A stretch of 13,465 nucleotides of DNA from Yoonia sp. (GCA_028822885.1 JAPKCP010000053.1:1-13465), one strand, 5' to 3'. Counted from the first letter of the stretch, positions 1 to 7,169 are shown. Made by a program: numbers and translations. Notes: generated from the letters alone by a model not told the origin.

Positions 1-1
1 T

Positions 2-175
2 TGCGCAGCTTGCAAGGGATGACAGCCCTGACTTTGCGGTAATGAGCGTTGTGTCAGGAGTGGACAAGCTAAGATCACGGGCCACTGCGATGAACGCAAG
101 TTTATCGTGAACACGCGCCATATGCAAAGCAACTGGCGCGCGGGCCCCGGTGACAAGAATGACTTTCGGCGTCAC
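2..175 (-). pseudogene. ATP-grasp-type protein, N-terminal part, apparently internally deleted; runs off the left edge
   Basis: Reading leftwards from a GTG at 175-173, a 58-codon frame stays open to the edge of the window. Its first 21 residues (MTPKVILVTGARAPVALHMA, then R) match the Rossmann-like start of the pre-ATP-grasp domain of ATP-grasp ligases. From residue 22 it reads VHDKLAFIAVARDLSLSTPD. That resembles the region where the ATP-grasp fold proper begins (HDK..F...A...GL..P.T), which normally lies roughly 90-100 residues further on. The seen facts are the open frame and the two motif blocks side by side; that an internal block was lost in frame is my inference. No good ribosome binding site precedes the GTG. 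The Hint gene ends 44 bases upstream on the same strand. It could be a decaying gene or a short family variant; the part beyond the window would decide. I am fairly sure of the family and less sure that it is a pseudogene. Confidence 0.5.
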
Positions 176-219
176 ACAACTTTGTTAAACCAAGCAATGC
201 GGACGCACTGCAAAAATAT

Positions 220-888
220 TCAGGCGGCGTATTGGTGGGGGGGCTGGATGCAAACCTCGCCCATGCCGTCAAGTTCCATGACCATCACCAGGGCATTGGC
301 CGCATCCATAGAAAGCGTGCTGTAGACAGATAAGCCTGCATCGATCAAATCACTTGACCACGGGCAGAATATCAATGCGCCAATGTTACAAAAGACAACT
401 TCGTCCTGTGCAAAGACCAATGTCACGATCTCAATTTGGGTGGCCGGTGGCACACGTTTAATGCCACGGAACCCTTCTAGCGCCAAGGCAGGGATCATTG
501 CGAAGGGATCGTCAAAAACTTCTTCAGCCGCATCTGATTCGATCATAATGGACTGCTGGGGAAGTATAATCATCGGATCACGGTTGCCTAATGCCTCGGT
601 TGGGACAAAGAGAGGCCATGCGTCACAGTGCGTATATTCACCCATCGTAGCGATGATTTGCCGGTCTATCGACGCCACTGTTTGCATGCCGCCGTCAAAT
701 GTCAGGACCTTATCCCCGACAGCAACCCCGGCCACATCGCGCCAGCCAATTTGTGTCGCGACCTTTGTACCTGCAACCAAACCCGAGACGATTTCCGTCA
801 ATACCTTCCCTGCAAGCGGGCCAGCCTCAGCCATTTCGCTCCGCTGCCAGACATCTTTTCGAAATTCAAACATTGACGCAATTCCCAT
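220..888 (-). CDS. Hint-domain (Hedgehog/intein-like) protein lacking the nucleophilic cysteine
   Basis: This 222-residue protein carries a Hint_2-type fold from about residue 36. The block at 40-67 (AGTKVATQIGW, then GDKVLTFDGG) is the usual opening of Rhodobacteraceae Hint proteins. The segment at 92-141 (LFVPTEALGNRDPM, then LP, IESDAAEEVFDDPFA, LEGFRGI) continues the family pattern. In self-splicing Hint domains a Cys or Ser starts the fold four residues before the GT pair. Here that position is Gly36, so self-cleavage is not expected. The biological role of these stand-alone proteins is not established. There is no signal peptide or membrane segment. A second start at 873 (residue 6, with GGGA nine bases before it) is equally possible. 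It is transcribed towards the ATP-grasp fragment and has a 192-base leader region behind it. The family call is secure; the function is unknown. Confidence 0.85.
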   Translation of the reverse strand: MGIASMFEFRKDVWQRSEMAEAGPLAGKVLTEIVSGLVAGTKVATQIGWRDVAGVAVGDKVLTFDGGMQTVASIDRQIIATMGEYTHCDAWPLFVPTEALGNRDPMIILPQQSIMIESDAAEEVFDDPFAMIPALALEGFRGIKRVPPATQIEIVTLVFAQDEVVFCNIGALIFCPWSSDLIDAGLSVYSTLSMDAANALVMVMELDGMGEVCIQPPHQYAA

Positions 889-901
889 AAATTTGACACC
901 G

Positions 902-918
902 ACTGGTTACCTCCCAGT
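902..918. other. Small inverted repeat in the leader of the Hint gene
   Basis: ACTGG at 902-906 and CCAGT at 914-918 form a 5-base stem with a 7-base loop, just upstream of the Hint gene start at 888. On the minus strand the loop contains GAGG, resembling a ribosome binding site. The distance of about 20 bases to the 888 start is too long for it to serve that start directly. The stem is short and may be chance. Confidence 0.2.
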
Positions 919-1014
919 TCTCGTCATTTGCTCACTCAATTCACGATTCTTCTCGGGACGAAGGTGCGTTTGAATATGGGCAAGTTTGCGACTTTGTTGC
1001 GTGGTTAATGGGGA

Positions 1015-1043
1015 ATTCGCCAATTTGAGTGGGATTTAGTCAA
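1015..1043 (-). promoter_or_regulatory. Possible sigma-70-type promoter for the Hint gene
   Basis: On the minus strand TTGACT (1043-1038) is followed after 17 bases by GCGAAT (1020-1015). The -35 box is good and the -10 box is poor. It would give a leader of roughly 120 bases before the Hint gene. It overlaps an AT-rich inverted repeat, so one of the two readings may be wrong. Confidence 0.25.
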
Positions 1044-1046
1044 ATT
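1022..1046. repeat. AT-rich inverted repeat, 7-base arms, 11-base loop
   Basis: AATTTGA at 1022-1028 and TCAAATT at 1040-1046 are perfect inverted copies. The repeat lies 35 bases beyond the stop codon of the sulfotransferase gene and upstream of the Hint gene, both on the minus strand. It could act as a weak transcription end for the former or as an operator for the latter. There is no T-run typical of an intrinsic terminator directly after it. Confidence 0.35.
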
Positions 1047-1080
1047 TCGAAACAAACTCTCTCTGCACTGTCGAGAATTT

Positions 1081-1728
1081 TCAACTGGAGCAATCAAACC
1101 GATAGCCAAATTGGGCAATGTCTGTGGCACAAGAATCAGCAATCACGGCTACATCTGCATCAGAATAATAAGGTCGCCAATCCCGAGCGCGCGCAGATGC
1201 ATTGACCCGGTCCACTTTACAAGCAAAGCCAATATGCTCCCAAAATGGTATAAGGTCTTGCTCTAACGTCTCAAGCCTAGCGAACAAATCACAGCGGGAC
1301 GTCCCAGCTGCATCCACCACATAAGAGCCATAGGGATGCGCCCGAAAGCCAACTTGTGTCGCCTCATGGTTGATGAATTGCGAAAAACTGAGCGTCTGGG
1401 CCCGCGTTACAGCCGGATGCGCAAACGATTGCGTTTGGAGCCAATGGTAATAGCTGACCGCCCGGTCCCATGGGTTGCGCACAATCGTCAGCACAAAGTA
1501 TGCAGCCGGATCAACAACTCCATCGATGTCCCCAAGCGTGCTATGTTTCCACAGTCGCCCCGCTGGCGTAAGCGTTTTCAACCGACCCTTTCGCTTCTTA
1601 GCCTTAGGCGTGTCGCCGATCAGAATGTCATCCTTCATCGCGCGATCTTCGAGAGCCAGCGCAAGGGACGTCCCTCCAGTTTTGGGAATATGCACAAAAA
1701 TAAACTTGCGACCGGGTGAGATGATCAT
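1081..1728 (-). CDS. Sulfotransferase family 2 protein (PAPS-dependent type)
   Basis: This 215-residue protein shows both PAPS-binding elements of cytosolic and Golgi-type sulfotransferases. The 5'-phosphosulfate loop is VHIPKTGGTSL (residues 12-22). The 3'-phosphate site is IVRNPWDRAVSYYHW (82-96), with Arg84 and Ser92 as expected contacts. KHST at 61-64 sits where related proteins have a histidine-containing motif. The family moves sulfate from PAPS to a hydroxyl or amine acceptor; the acceptor here cannot be told and may be a polysaccharide or small molecule. I chose the ATG at 1728 because it overlaps the stop of the upstream transporter gene as ATGA (1725-1728) and leads straight into the conserved start. 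A 20-residue longer frame exists but would run into the transporter gene. No ribosome binding site precedes this ATG, so translation is probably coupled to the transporter. Confidence 0.85.
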   Translation of the reverse strand: MIISPGRKFIFVHIPKTGGTSLALALEDRAMKDDILIGDTPKAKKRKGRLKTLTPAGRLWKHSTLGDIDGVVDPAAYFVLTIVRNPWDRAVSYYHWLQTQSFAHPAVTRAQTLSFSQFINHEATQVGFRAHPYGSYVVDAAGTSRCDLFARLETLEQDLIPFWEHIGFACKVDRVNASARARDWRPYYSDADVAVIADSCATDIAQFGYRFDCSS

Positions 1729-2648
1729 GCGGGCACGGCAACTTTGCGACCGCGCACTGAGATGATAACCCCTGACGCCATAATGCAAAGCAGCCCCAAC
1801 AGGCCAATATTGTCCGGCACTTCACCCCACAGAACAATCGCCCATAGCGTTGCAAAGACGATCATCGTATTTTCAAAGACTGCGATAAAGCTCGATTCCG
1901 CCATCTGGTACGACTTTATAATCAACCCAACACCAATTAACGACCCGATCCCCTGAACAACAGTCAGGATCAAGAACATCCCCTCAAACGGCACCCAACC
2001 GCGGAACACAAAACCTGCAGCACCCGCTGGCGGATCAGTCACAAGTTGACCCATCATTACTGTCCCGATTCCACCAATCACCAGCATAAAGCCAAAGAAT
2101 ACTGCAAGTAGCGATAGCGTGCCTTCAGCGGCGCACCAGCGGCGTGTCATGATGATCCCAATCGCATGGAACGCCCCCGCAAGAATGGGCAGAAACGTCA
2201 TCGCCCCCAGCCCCTGTGCATCTGGGCGCAACACTAAGATGATTCCAAAGAACCCCAGCAGAACGGCAAAACCACGTCGCAAGCCAATTGTTTCCCGCAA
2301 GAAGATCATTGAGAATATGACAACAAAAATTGGGGCCGTGAACAGGCCTGCGACGGCTTGGGCGATCGGCATGCTCCCTAGGCAGCCAAAGTAGACCAGC
2401 ATCGCCATGGTCGCAAAGAACGTGCGCCCAAGCACGCGTGCGGGCCGTTTAGGTCGCAGTTCAATCTTGAGAACAGCAGCCGCAATGACCAAAATGCCAA
2501 GCGCGGTCACAGATCGCATCAAATGAAACTGCCAAAGCCCGCCTGTTTCCGCCACCAACCGCATGAAGTTGTCGATCAACCCAAAAAGCGCCATCGCTGA
2601 CAGGGTGTAAGCCACCGCAAGCTTCGAATTTTGGTCGCCATCGTTCAT
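1725..2648 (-). CDS. DMT-superfamily (EamA/RhaT-type) membrane transporter
   Basis: The product has 307 residues and about ten hydrophobic helices in two EamA repeats (roughly residues 10-140 and 145-297), the standard layout and length for drug/metabolite transporters. Family-typical stretches include FLRETIGLRR (about 115-124) after helix 4 and LWGEVPDN (about 271-278) near the last helix. Such proteins sit in the inner membrane and usually export amino acids, nucleobases or other small metabolites; the substrate cannot be read from sequence. The ATG at 2648 has a good ribosome binding site (AGGGGA, six bases upstream). It is the first gene of a two-gene unit, overlapping the sulfotransferase by four bases. 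Its promoter must lie in the 79-base gap shared with the divergent acyl-CoA synthetase. Confidence 0.88.
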   Translation of the reverse strand: MNDGDQNSKLAVAYTLSAMALFGLIDNFMRLVAETGGLWQFHLMRSVTALGILVIAAAVLKIELRPKRPARVLGRTFFATMAMLVYFGCLGSMPIAQAVAGLFTAPIFVVIFSMIFLRETIGLRRGFAVLLGFFGIILVLRPDAQGLGAMTFLPILAGAFHAIGIIMTRRWCAAEGTLSLLAVFFGFMLVIGGIGTVMMGQLVTDPPAGAAGFVFRGWVPFEGMFLILTVVQGIGSLIGVGLIIKSYQMAESSFIAVFENTMIVFATLWAIVLWGEVPDNIGLLGLLCIMASGVIISVRGRKVAVPA

Positions 2649-2676
2649 TGCAGTCCCCTTTATCGTTCACCAGACC

Positions 2677-2706
2677 TTGTCGTTTTCCTAAATCCCTGAC
2701 TAGTCT
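2677..2706 (+). promoter_or_regulatory. Candidate promoter of the acyl-CoA synthetase gene
   Basis: TTGTCG (2677-2682) and TAGTCT (2701-2706) are separated by 18 bases, a reasonable sigma-70 arrangement just upstream of the gene. The 8-base palindrome GACTAGTC (2698-2705) overlaps the -10 box. This gap also has to hold the divergent transporter promoter, which I could not place. Confidence 0.35.
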
Positions 2707-2736
2707 ATTTCTGACATCACAGGGGAGGTGCGCGTC

Positions 2737-4356
2737 ATGGGCTGGATGAAAGACGAAGTAGGGCTGGAAAAGTGTGCGGCAAATCATGTGCCGCTCACCC
2801 CGCTGTCGCATCTCGTGCGGGCAGCGCGTGTTTTTACGGACCGGACAGCGCTTATTTATGGCGATACGCGCCTCACATATGCTGATTATCACGGGCGCGT
2901 GACCCGTCTTGCCTCAGCGTTGGTAAAAGCTGGTGTAAAGTCCGGCGATGTGGTCGCCACAATCTTACCCAACATTCCAGCCCAATCGGAGGCCGCATTT
3001 GGCGTGCCTGCCTGCGGTGCCGTGCTGAACACCATTAACACACGACTTGATGTCGATACCGTTGCATATATTTTTGACCACGGTGGGGCCGCAGTCGTGT
3101 TGTGCGACAGCCAGTTTATTCCGATGTGCATGGCCGCCATCGACTTGATGGAAGGGCCCGCACCCTTAGTCATTGAAGTTCCTGACCCAGTGGCGGGCGT
3201 TCCCGCTATTGGCGATCAGCAAGACTACGAGGATTTTCTGGCAACTGGCGACGCCGATTTCACATGGATTATGCCAGACGATGAATGGGAAAGCCTTGCG
3301 CTGAACTACACCTCGGGCACAACTGGGCGGCCAAAAGGTGTCGTCTACCATCATCGTGGGGCCTATCTGATGACGATGGGTACACCAATTTCTTGGCAAC
3401 TTGCACTTTACCCAATTTACCTGCAAATCGTGCCGCTATTTCACTGCAACGGCTGGAATCACACATGGATGATGCCTGTCCTTGGTGGCACTGTTGTCTG
3501 CTGTCGCGATATCACAGCAACGAAAATATATGACGCAATTGCTGACCACGGTGTGACACATTTTGGTGGCGCACCTATCGTGCTGAACCTGATTGTGAAC
3601 GCCGCCCAACGCCGCGATTTTGACCACACCGTCGAAGTCTTCACCGCAGGCGCACCCCCTGCCCCCGCGACTTTGGCAGCAGTTGGCAAGCTAGGCTTCA
3701 ATATTACGCAGGTTTACGGCCTCACTGAAACCTATGGCCACGTCACTGAGTGCATCTGGAACAACGATTGGGACGCGCTGCCCACAGATGATCAATCTGC
3801 CATCAAGGCCCAACAAGGTGTCGCCTTTCCAGTGATGGAGGACATTACAGTCGTCGACGATCAAATGACTCAAGTCACCAAGAACGGTGCCACACAGGGC
3901 GAAATCGTGATCCAAGGCAATGCTGTGATGAAAGGTTACCTGAAGAACCCAGAAGCCACCAAGAAAGCCTTTGCCGGTGGGTACTTTCACTCTGAAGACC
4001 TCGCGATCCAGCATCCAAATGGCTATATTCAAATCTCGGATCGCGCGAAGGATATCATCATTTCGGGCGGTGAAAACATTTCGTCAGTCGAGGTAGAGGG
4101 CGCGTTAATGCACCACCCGGCGGTAAACCTGTGTGCTGTGGTGGCCAAACCCGACGACAAATGGGGCGAAGTACCCTGCGCCTTTGTTGAACTGAAAGAC
4201 GGGGCGACAGCGAGCGAGGCCGAAATCATCGCCTTTGCACGCGAACGGCTTGCAGGCTTCAAAACCCCTAAGAAAGTCATATTCCAAGAACTGCCGAAGA
4301 CCTCTACTGGAAAGATTCAAAAGTTCGAACTGCGCAAGTTAGTGAAGATGACCTAA
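2737..4356 (+). CDS. AMP-dependent fatty/carboxylic acyl-CoA synthetase (AAE-like clade)
   Basis: This 539-residue ANL-superfamily enzyme activates a carboxylic acid with ATP to an acyl-adenylate and then to acyl-CoA. Visible core motifs are the P-loop YTSGTTGRPKG (191-201), VYGLTETYG (326-334), ISDRAKD (433-439, with the hinge near Asp435) and PKTSTGKIQ (520-528), whose Lys526 is the catalytic lysine of the C-terminal domain. The opening (AANHVPLTPLSHLVRAA) and the stretch after the TETYG motif resemble the AAE1/AAE21-like acyl-activating clade, which includes medium- and short-chain synthetases and relatives of methylmercaptopropionate-CoA ligase. The exact substrate is open. I chose ATG at 2737 because GGGGAGG ends eight bases before it; an in-frame GTG at 2728 overlaps that site. 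It is a single-gene unit, divergent from the transporter. Full length, all motifs present. Confidence 0.92.
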   Translation: MGWMKDEVGLEKCAANHVPLTPLSHLVRAARVFTDRTALIYGDTRLTYADYHGRVTRLASALVKAGVKSGDVVATILPNIPAQSEAAFGVPACGAVLNTINTRLDVDTVAYIFDHGGAAVVLCDSQFIPMCMAAIDLMEGPAPLVIEVPDPVAGVPAIGDQQDYEDFLATGDADFTWIMPDDEWESLALNYTSGTTGRPKGVVYHHRGAYLMTMGTPISWQLALYPIYLQIVPLFHCNGWNHTWMMPVLGGTVVCCRDITATKIYDAIADHGVTHFGGAPIVLNLIVNAAQRRDFDHTVEVFTAGAPPAPATLAAVGKLGFNITQVYGLTETYGHVTECIWNNDWDALPTDDQSAIKAQQGVAFPVMEDITVVDDQMTQVTKNGATQGEIVIQGNAVMKGYLKNPEATKKAFAGGYFHSEDLAIQHPNGYIQISDRAKDIIISGGENISSVEVEGALMHHPAVNLCAVVAKPDDKWGEVPCAFVELKDGATASEAEIIAFARERLAGFKTPKKVIFQELPKTSTGKIQKFELRKLVKMT

Positions 4357-4411
4357 CTTCATTTCGCCAAAACAACTCAGTCTTCAAACACCCCAACCGC
4401 GCCCCTACACT

Positions 4412-4440
4412 TTGACCACAACCCACGCTAAACTGATAAA
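4412..4440 (+). promoter_or_regulatory. Candidate promoter of the pseudo-M48 gene
   Basis: TTGACC (4412-4417) and GATAAA (4435-4440) are separated by 17 bases. This places a transcription start only about ten bases before the ATG at 4458. The rest of the 101-base gap after the acyl-CoA synthetase shows no terminator hairpin that I can find. Confidence 0.45.
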
Positions 4441-4457
4441 AAAAGTGAAGCAGGCAC

Positions 4458-5459
4458 ATGACGGCACTGACCCAGTTTGAACGACTCGAAAGCGACGGCA
4501 TTTGGCGTGAAAGTGCCAGCGCCGACCCCGTTGATGTGACCGTCGCCTTTGGCAAGGCCACGCTCGTTCTCACCAACCGATCAGGCCAACCCCTGACGCA
4601 TTGGTCGCTGCCAGCTGTGACACGGCTAAACGCTGGTATACGCCCCGCCTTTTTCACTCCTGCCCCCGACACGGGTGAAACGCTTGAGATTGAAGATTCG
4701 CTGATGGTCGATGCGATTGAGACAGTGCGGAAAGCCCTGCTCAACCTCCCCCCCCGCCCGCAGCGACTGCGTGGTCTTGTGACACTTGGCGTAATTGCGT
4801 TGCTGGCTGGGGCTGGAGCGTTATGGGGACCCGGCGCATTTACCCGTCAGACGTTGTCGGTTGTCCCTGATTCCAAGCGCAGCGAAATCGGGGCCACTAT
4901 CCTCGGTCATTATCAGCAATTGACAGGCCCGACTTGTCGCAATGCGCTTGGCACCATACCACTGGCTAAACTTAAGACCCGACTGATGGGGCGCGACACG
5001 AAGGGCCAAATTGTTGTGGTCCAGATTCTGCCTCAAGGGGCCACTGTTTTGCCGGGCGGCATCGTTCTTGTGGATCGCGCCCTGATTGAACGCCTAGATG
5101 ACCCGGCCATCACTGCTGGCTTTATCATCGCAGCAATTTCGGGCCGCAATAGTCATGATCCACTGGGCGATGTGCTTGCAGATGCCGGGATCACAGCCAC
5201 GCTACAACTTTTCACAACCGGCAATATCCCCCAAGATATTTTGCGCGACTACGCGAGATCACTGCAGCAAATGCAGGACACCCCCACAGACGTGACAGAC
5301 CTCGAAAGGGCCTTCGATGCGGCAAGAGTCCCGCTGCGGCCCTACGCGCGACAGCGCGATCCAGACGGCGTCTTGTTTGGTGACATCACTGACGGGGCCT
5401 CAACGCCCACATTGACTGATAGCGAATGGGTCCGCCTCCAAGGCGTCTGTGCTACCTAA
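4458..5459 (+). CDS. Membrane-anchored M48 metallopeptidase-like protein without zinc motif
   Basis: This 333-residue protein has a soluble N-terminal domain (1-105) like the short beta domain found before M48 peptidases in alphaproteobacteria. One hydrophobic helix follows (about 107-125), then a domain resembling the M48 catalytic part. That domain contains PDSKRSEIGATILGHY (137-152), a cysteine after GPT (160), and TVLPGGIVLVDRALIE (196-211), the usual LPGG strand just before the zinc helix. Where M48 enzymes have HExxH, this protein has FIIAAISGR (222-230). The later downstream glutamate ligand is not recognisable either (RDYARSLQQM). I therefore expect no protease activity. The frame is intact, with no stop or shift, so this is a conserved-looking pseudo-enzyme rather than a broken gene. 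The role is unknown; a scaffold or inhibitor of active M48 relatives is possible. The ribosome binding site is weak. The M48 relationship is by eye. Confidence 0.7.
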   Translation: MTALTQFERLESDGIWRESASADPVDVTVAFGKATLVLTNRSGQPLTHWSLPAVTRLNAGIRPAFFTPAPDTGETLEIEDSLMVDAIETVRKALLNLPPRPQRLRGLVTLGVIALLAGAGALWGPGAFTRQTLSVVPDSKRSEIGATILGHYQQLTGPTCRNALGTIPLAKLKTRLMGRDTKGQIVVVQILPQGATVLPGGIVLVDRALIERLDDPAITAGFIIAAISGRNSHDPLGDVLADAGITATLQLFTTGNIPQDILRDYARSLQQMQDTPTDVTDLERAFDAARVPLRPYARQRDPDGVLFGDITDGASTPTLTDSEWVRLQGVCAT

Positions 5460-5471
5460 CCTGCCTACAAG

Positions 5472-5503
5472 AAAGGACCTCGCGGTCGTATGCGAGGCCC
5501 TTT
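5472..5503. terminator. Hairpin terminator between convergent genes
   Basis: AAAGGACCTCGC (5472-5483) pairs with GCGAGGCCCTTT (5492-5503) around an 8-base loop, 11 of 12 positions matching (only A5477/C5498 mispaired). It lies 12 bases after the stop of the pseudo-M48 gene and 18 bases beyond the stop of the minus-strand SPOR gene, so it can end both transcripts. The U-rich tail is better on the minus strand (CCTTTCTTG). Confidence 0.7.
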
Positions 5504-5521
5504 CCCGGGAGAACTCTTTGT

Positions 5522-7084
5522 TTAGTTTCGCGTAAACGCATCCCCAAAGCCTGCAGCCCGTGCCGCCTGAAGGCCGGTCCGAAGCTGTGCAGGTTGGGCA
5601 AATGGCCCTAGAATGACGATCTTGATGGCTGTCCCGTTCCGCGTTGTATTCGCGAATGTGACAGGCCAGCCACGTCCTTGGAATTGGCTGGCGAGGCGGT
5701 TGGCGTTGTTGTGATCACCAAAGCTGCCGACCTGAACAAAACGATGCGTTGTCGCCGCTGCGGCCGGGGCGCGCACAGCCGCTGGGGCCACGTTGCGTGA
5801 TGACACGCGCGCAGTGAGTGGCGCCGTCGGTGCCCCGATCAAACCCTCAGCGATAGCTTGTTCACGTGTGACGCGGCGCACCCCACGGTTTGGGTTGATC
5901 CGGCCATCGGTCCAGACCTGAGTATATCCTGCGGGAGGACGAATGTGTTGCCCGCGAACAGCTGCTGGTGAGGGATTCGATGCGGGAACTGGCGGGGATG
6001 CAAACGGCAAGGGCGCTGTTGCACGCGTGGTGAAAGTGATGCCCGATGGCGACTCGGATTGTGGGCCACAGCGCACAGGATTATTAGCCGTGCCGACCAG
6101 ATACTGTGCGCTGACGCCCGACACACCTGGGCAGTTTCCAAACGATGCCAAAGCGACCGGCGCTTGGACGGCGGGGGCAAATGGTGCAAAGACCGTCGCA
6201 GGCGCGCCCGGACCAACCGGACCTGCGTTTGTTGCGACTGACGCTACAAACGTTGGTACTGCGGCACACGCCACGGGTGATCCTGTTGCTGCGTCAATGA
6301 AGGTTCGACCAGTTGATGCTATCTCTGCGCAAATTTCGGCACGTGTCACACGGCGTGGGCCTGTTGCGACCCCTAACTGTGACGTCGACGCAGCCACCAG
6401 TGCAGGCCCGGGCCCACAATCGATCGGCTGACGCGTGCTGCCACTGATTAAGCCTGCCTGAACACCAAAGCGCCCAGCGCAAGCTTCTGCAAACGTTATG
6501 CGCGGTGCAACCGGCTGGATCACAGCGGTCGGTGTCCGAACAAGTGCCGCAAGTAGCGGCGCCGGCAACGGTAATGGATCCCCAACAGATGCGGTCATCA
6601 GTGATGCACTTGGGGCGGGGCCACAATTAACCGCGCCACCATTCGCGGTCGCGAATCCAGTTTGGATGCCAAAATTGCCTGCACAAACCTCCGCCAAAGT
6701 AATGCGACGAGGTTCGGGCGTAGCCACTGGTGCTACAATTGGCGCAGTGCGCGGCGCGGCGATTGCTGCGGTTGTTACCACAGGAATATCGTCGAAGAGA
6801 ATAATCGGACCACTTGCCGCGATTGAACCCGCTTGGGCAGCGATTTGGGTCTGCTGAAAACCACATAGCTGGTTCCGTTGACGGTCAACGCGCGGCACCC
6901 AATTCACCAAGATGCCCTGCCCTGCACGGACAAATGCACAACCTTGGCTATCCACATACTGCGTCCCACGAAAGGACGTCGGCGGAAATTCAGCCGGGGT
7001 TGCTAGAGACTGCGCCTGCACGGCAAGCGTCGCCCCAGCTGTCAGAGCCACTATACTTACAATTCCAAACGCCGCCCGTACCAT
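5522..7084 (-). CDS. Secreted SPOR-domain protein with four two-cysteine repeats
   Basis: The 520-residue product begins with a signal peptide (MVRAAFGIVSIVALTAGATLAVQAQ), which is why I prefer the ATG at 7084 over a GTG seven codons upstream. The C-terminal 75 residues (446-520: HRFVQVGSFGDHNNANRLA to the end) form a SPOR domain, known to bind glycan strands stripped of stem peptides at division sites. Between them lie four related units opening with T.AE.CA and closing with CGP or similar: 126-156, 194-225, 244-275 and a degenerate 313-340. Their cysteines (134/154, 202/223, 252/273, 318/339) are 20-21 residues apart, plus a separate pair 49/74. Ala-, Pro- and Val-rich linkers separate them. 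GYTQVWTDGRINPNRG (386-401) resembles a segment often found before SPOR domains in this group. It is probably a periplasmic or outer-envelope division-associated protein with disulfide-bonded modules. The modules' function is unknown. Confidence 0.85.
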   Translation of the reverse strand: MVRAAFGIVSIVALTAGATLAVQAQSLATPAEFPPTSFRGTQYVDSQGCAFVRAGQGILVNWVPRVDRQRNQLCGFQQTQIAAQAGSIAASGPIILFDDIPVVTTAAIAAPRTAPIVAPVATPEPRRITLAEVCAGNFGIQTGFATANGGAVNCGPAPSASLMTASVGDPLPLPAPLLAALVRTPTAVIQPVAPRITFAEACAGRFGVQAGLISGSTRQPIDCGPGPALVAASTSQLGVATGPRRVTRAEICAEIASTGRTFIDAATGSPVACAAVPTFVASVATNAGPVGPGAPATVFAPFAPAVQAPVALASFGNCPGVSGVSAQYLVGTANNPVRCGPQSESPSGITFTTRATAPLPFASPPVPASNPSPAAVRGQHIRPPAGYTQVWTDGRINPNRGVRRVTREQAIAEGLIGAPTAPLTARVSSRNVAPAAVRAPAAAATTHRFVQVGSFGDHNNANRLASQFQGRGWPVTFANTTRNGTAIKIVILGPFAQPAQLRTGLQAARAAGFGDAFTRN

Positions 7085-7169
7085 ATCGGTTGATTTCCCC
7101 ACCACATTTGGTGTCAGGATGCATCAGTCGGTCTATTTTGTAAACAATCTGTTTGCGAATCGGCTTTTA

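Noticed and set aside
3..110. Plus-strand frame open from the left edge, ending in TGA at 108-110
   Set aside because: It lies opposite the ATP-grasp-like frame, which has clear family motifs; the plus-strand peptide shows none.
383..973. Long plus-strand open frame of 196 codons
   Set aside because: It is antisense to the Hint gene, whose protein matches a known family; the peptide shows no recognisable motif and no ribosome binding site was evident.
2728..2736. GTG at 2728 as the start of the acyl-CoA synthetase
   Set aside because: The GTG overlaps the GGGGAGG ribosome binding site, which is ideally placed for the ATG at 2737.
5943..6857. Plus-strand Gly/Ala-rich frames opposite the SPOR gene
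   Set aside because: Their composition mirrors the low-complexity linkers of the SPOR protein; the minus-strand frame has a signal peptide and SPOR domain.
7137..7159. Hairpin after upp as an operon terminator
   Set aside because: Only 8 of 10 positions pair, the loop is three bases, the stem is AT-rich and there is no following T-run, so it would be weak.
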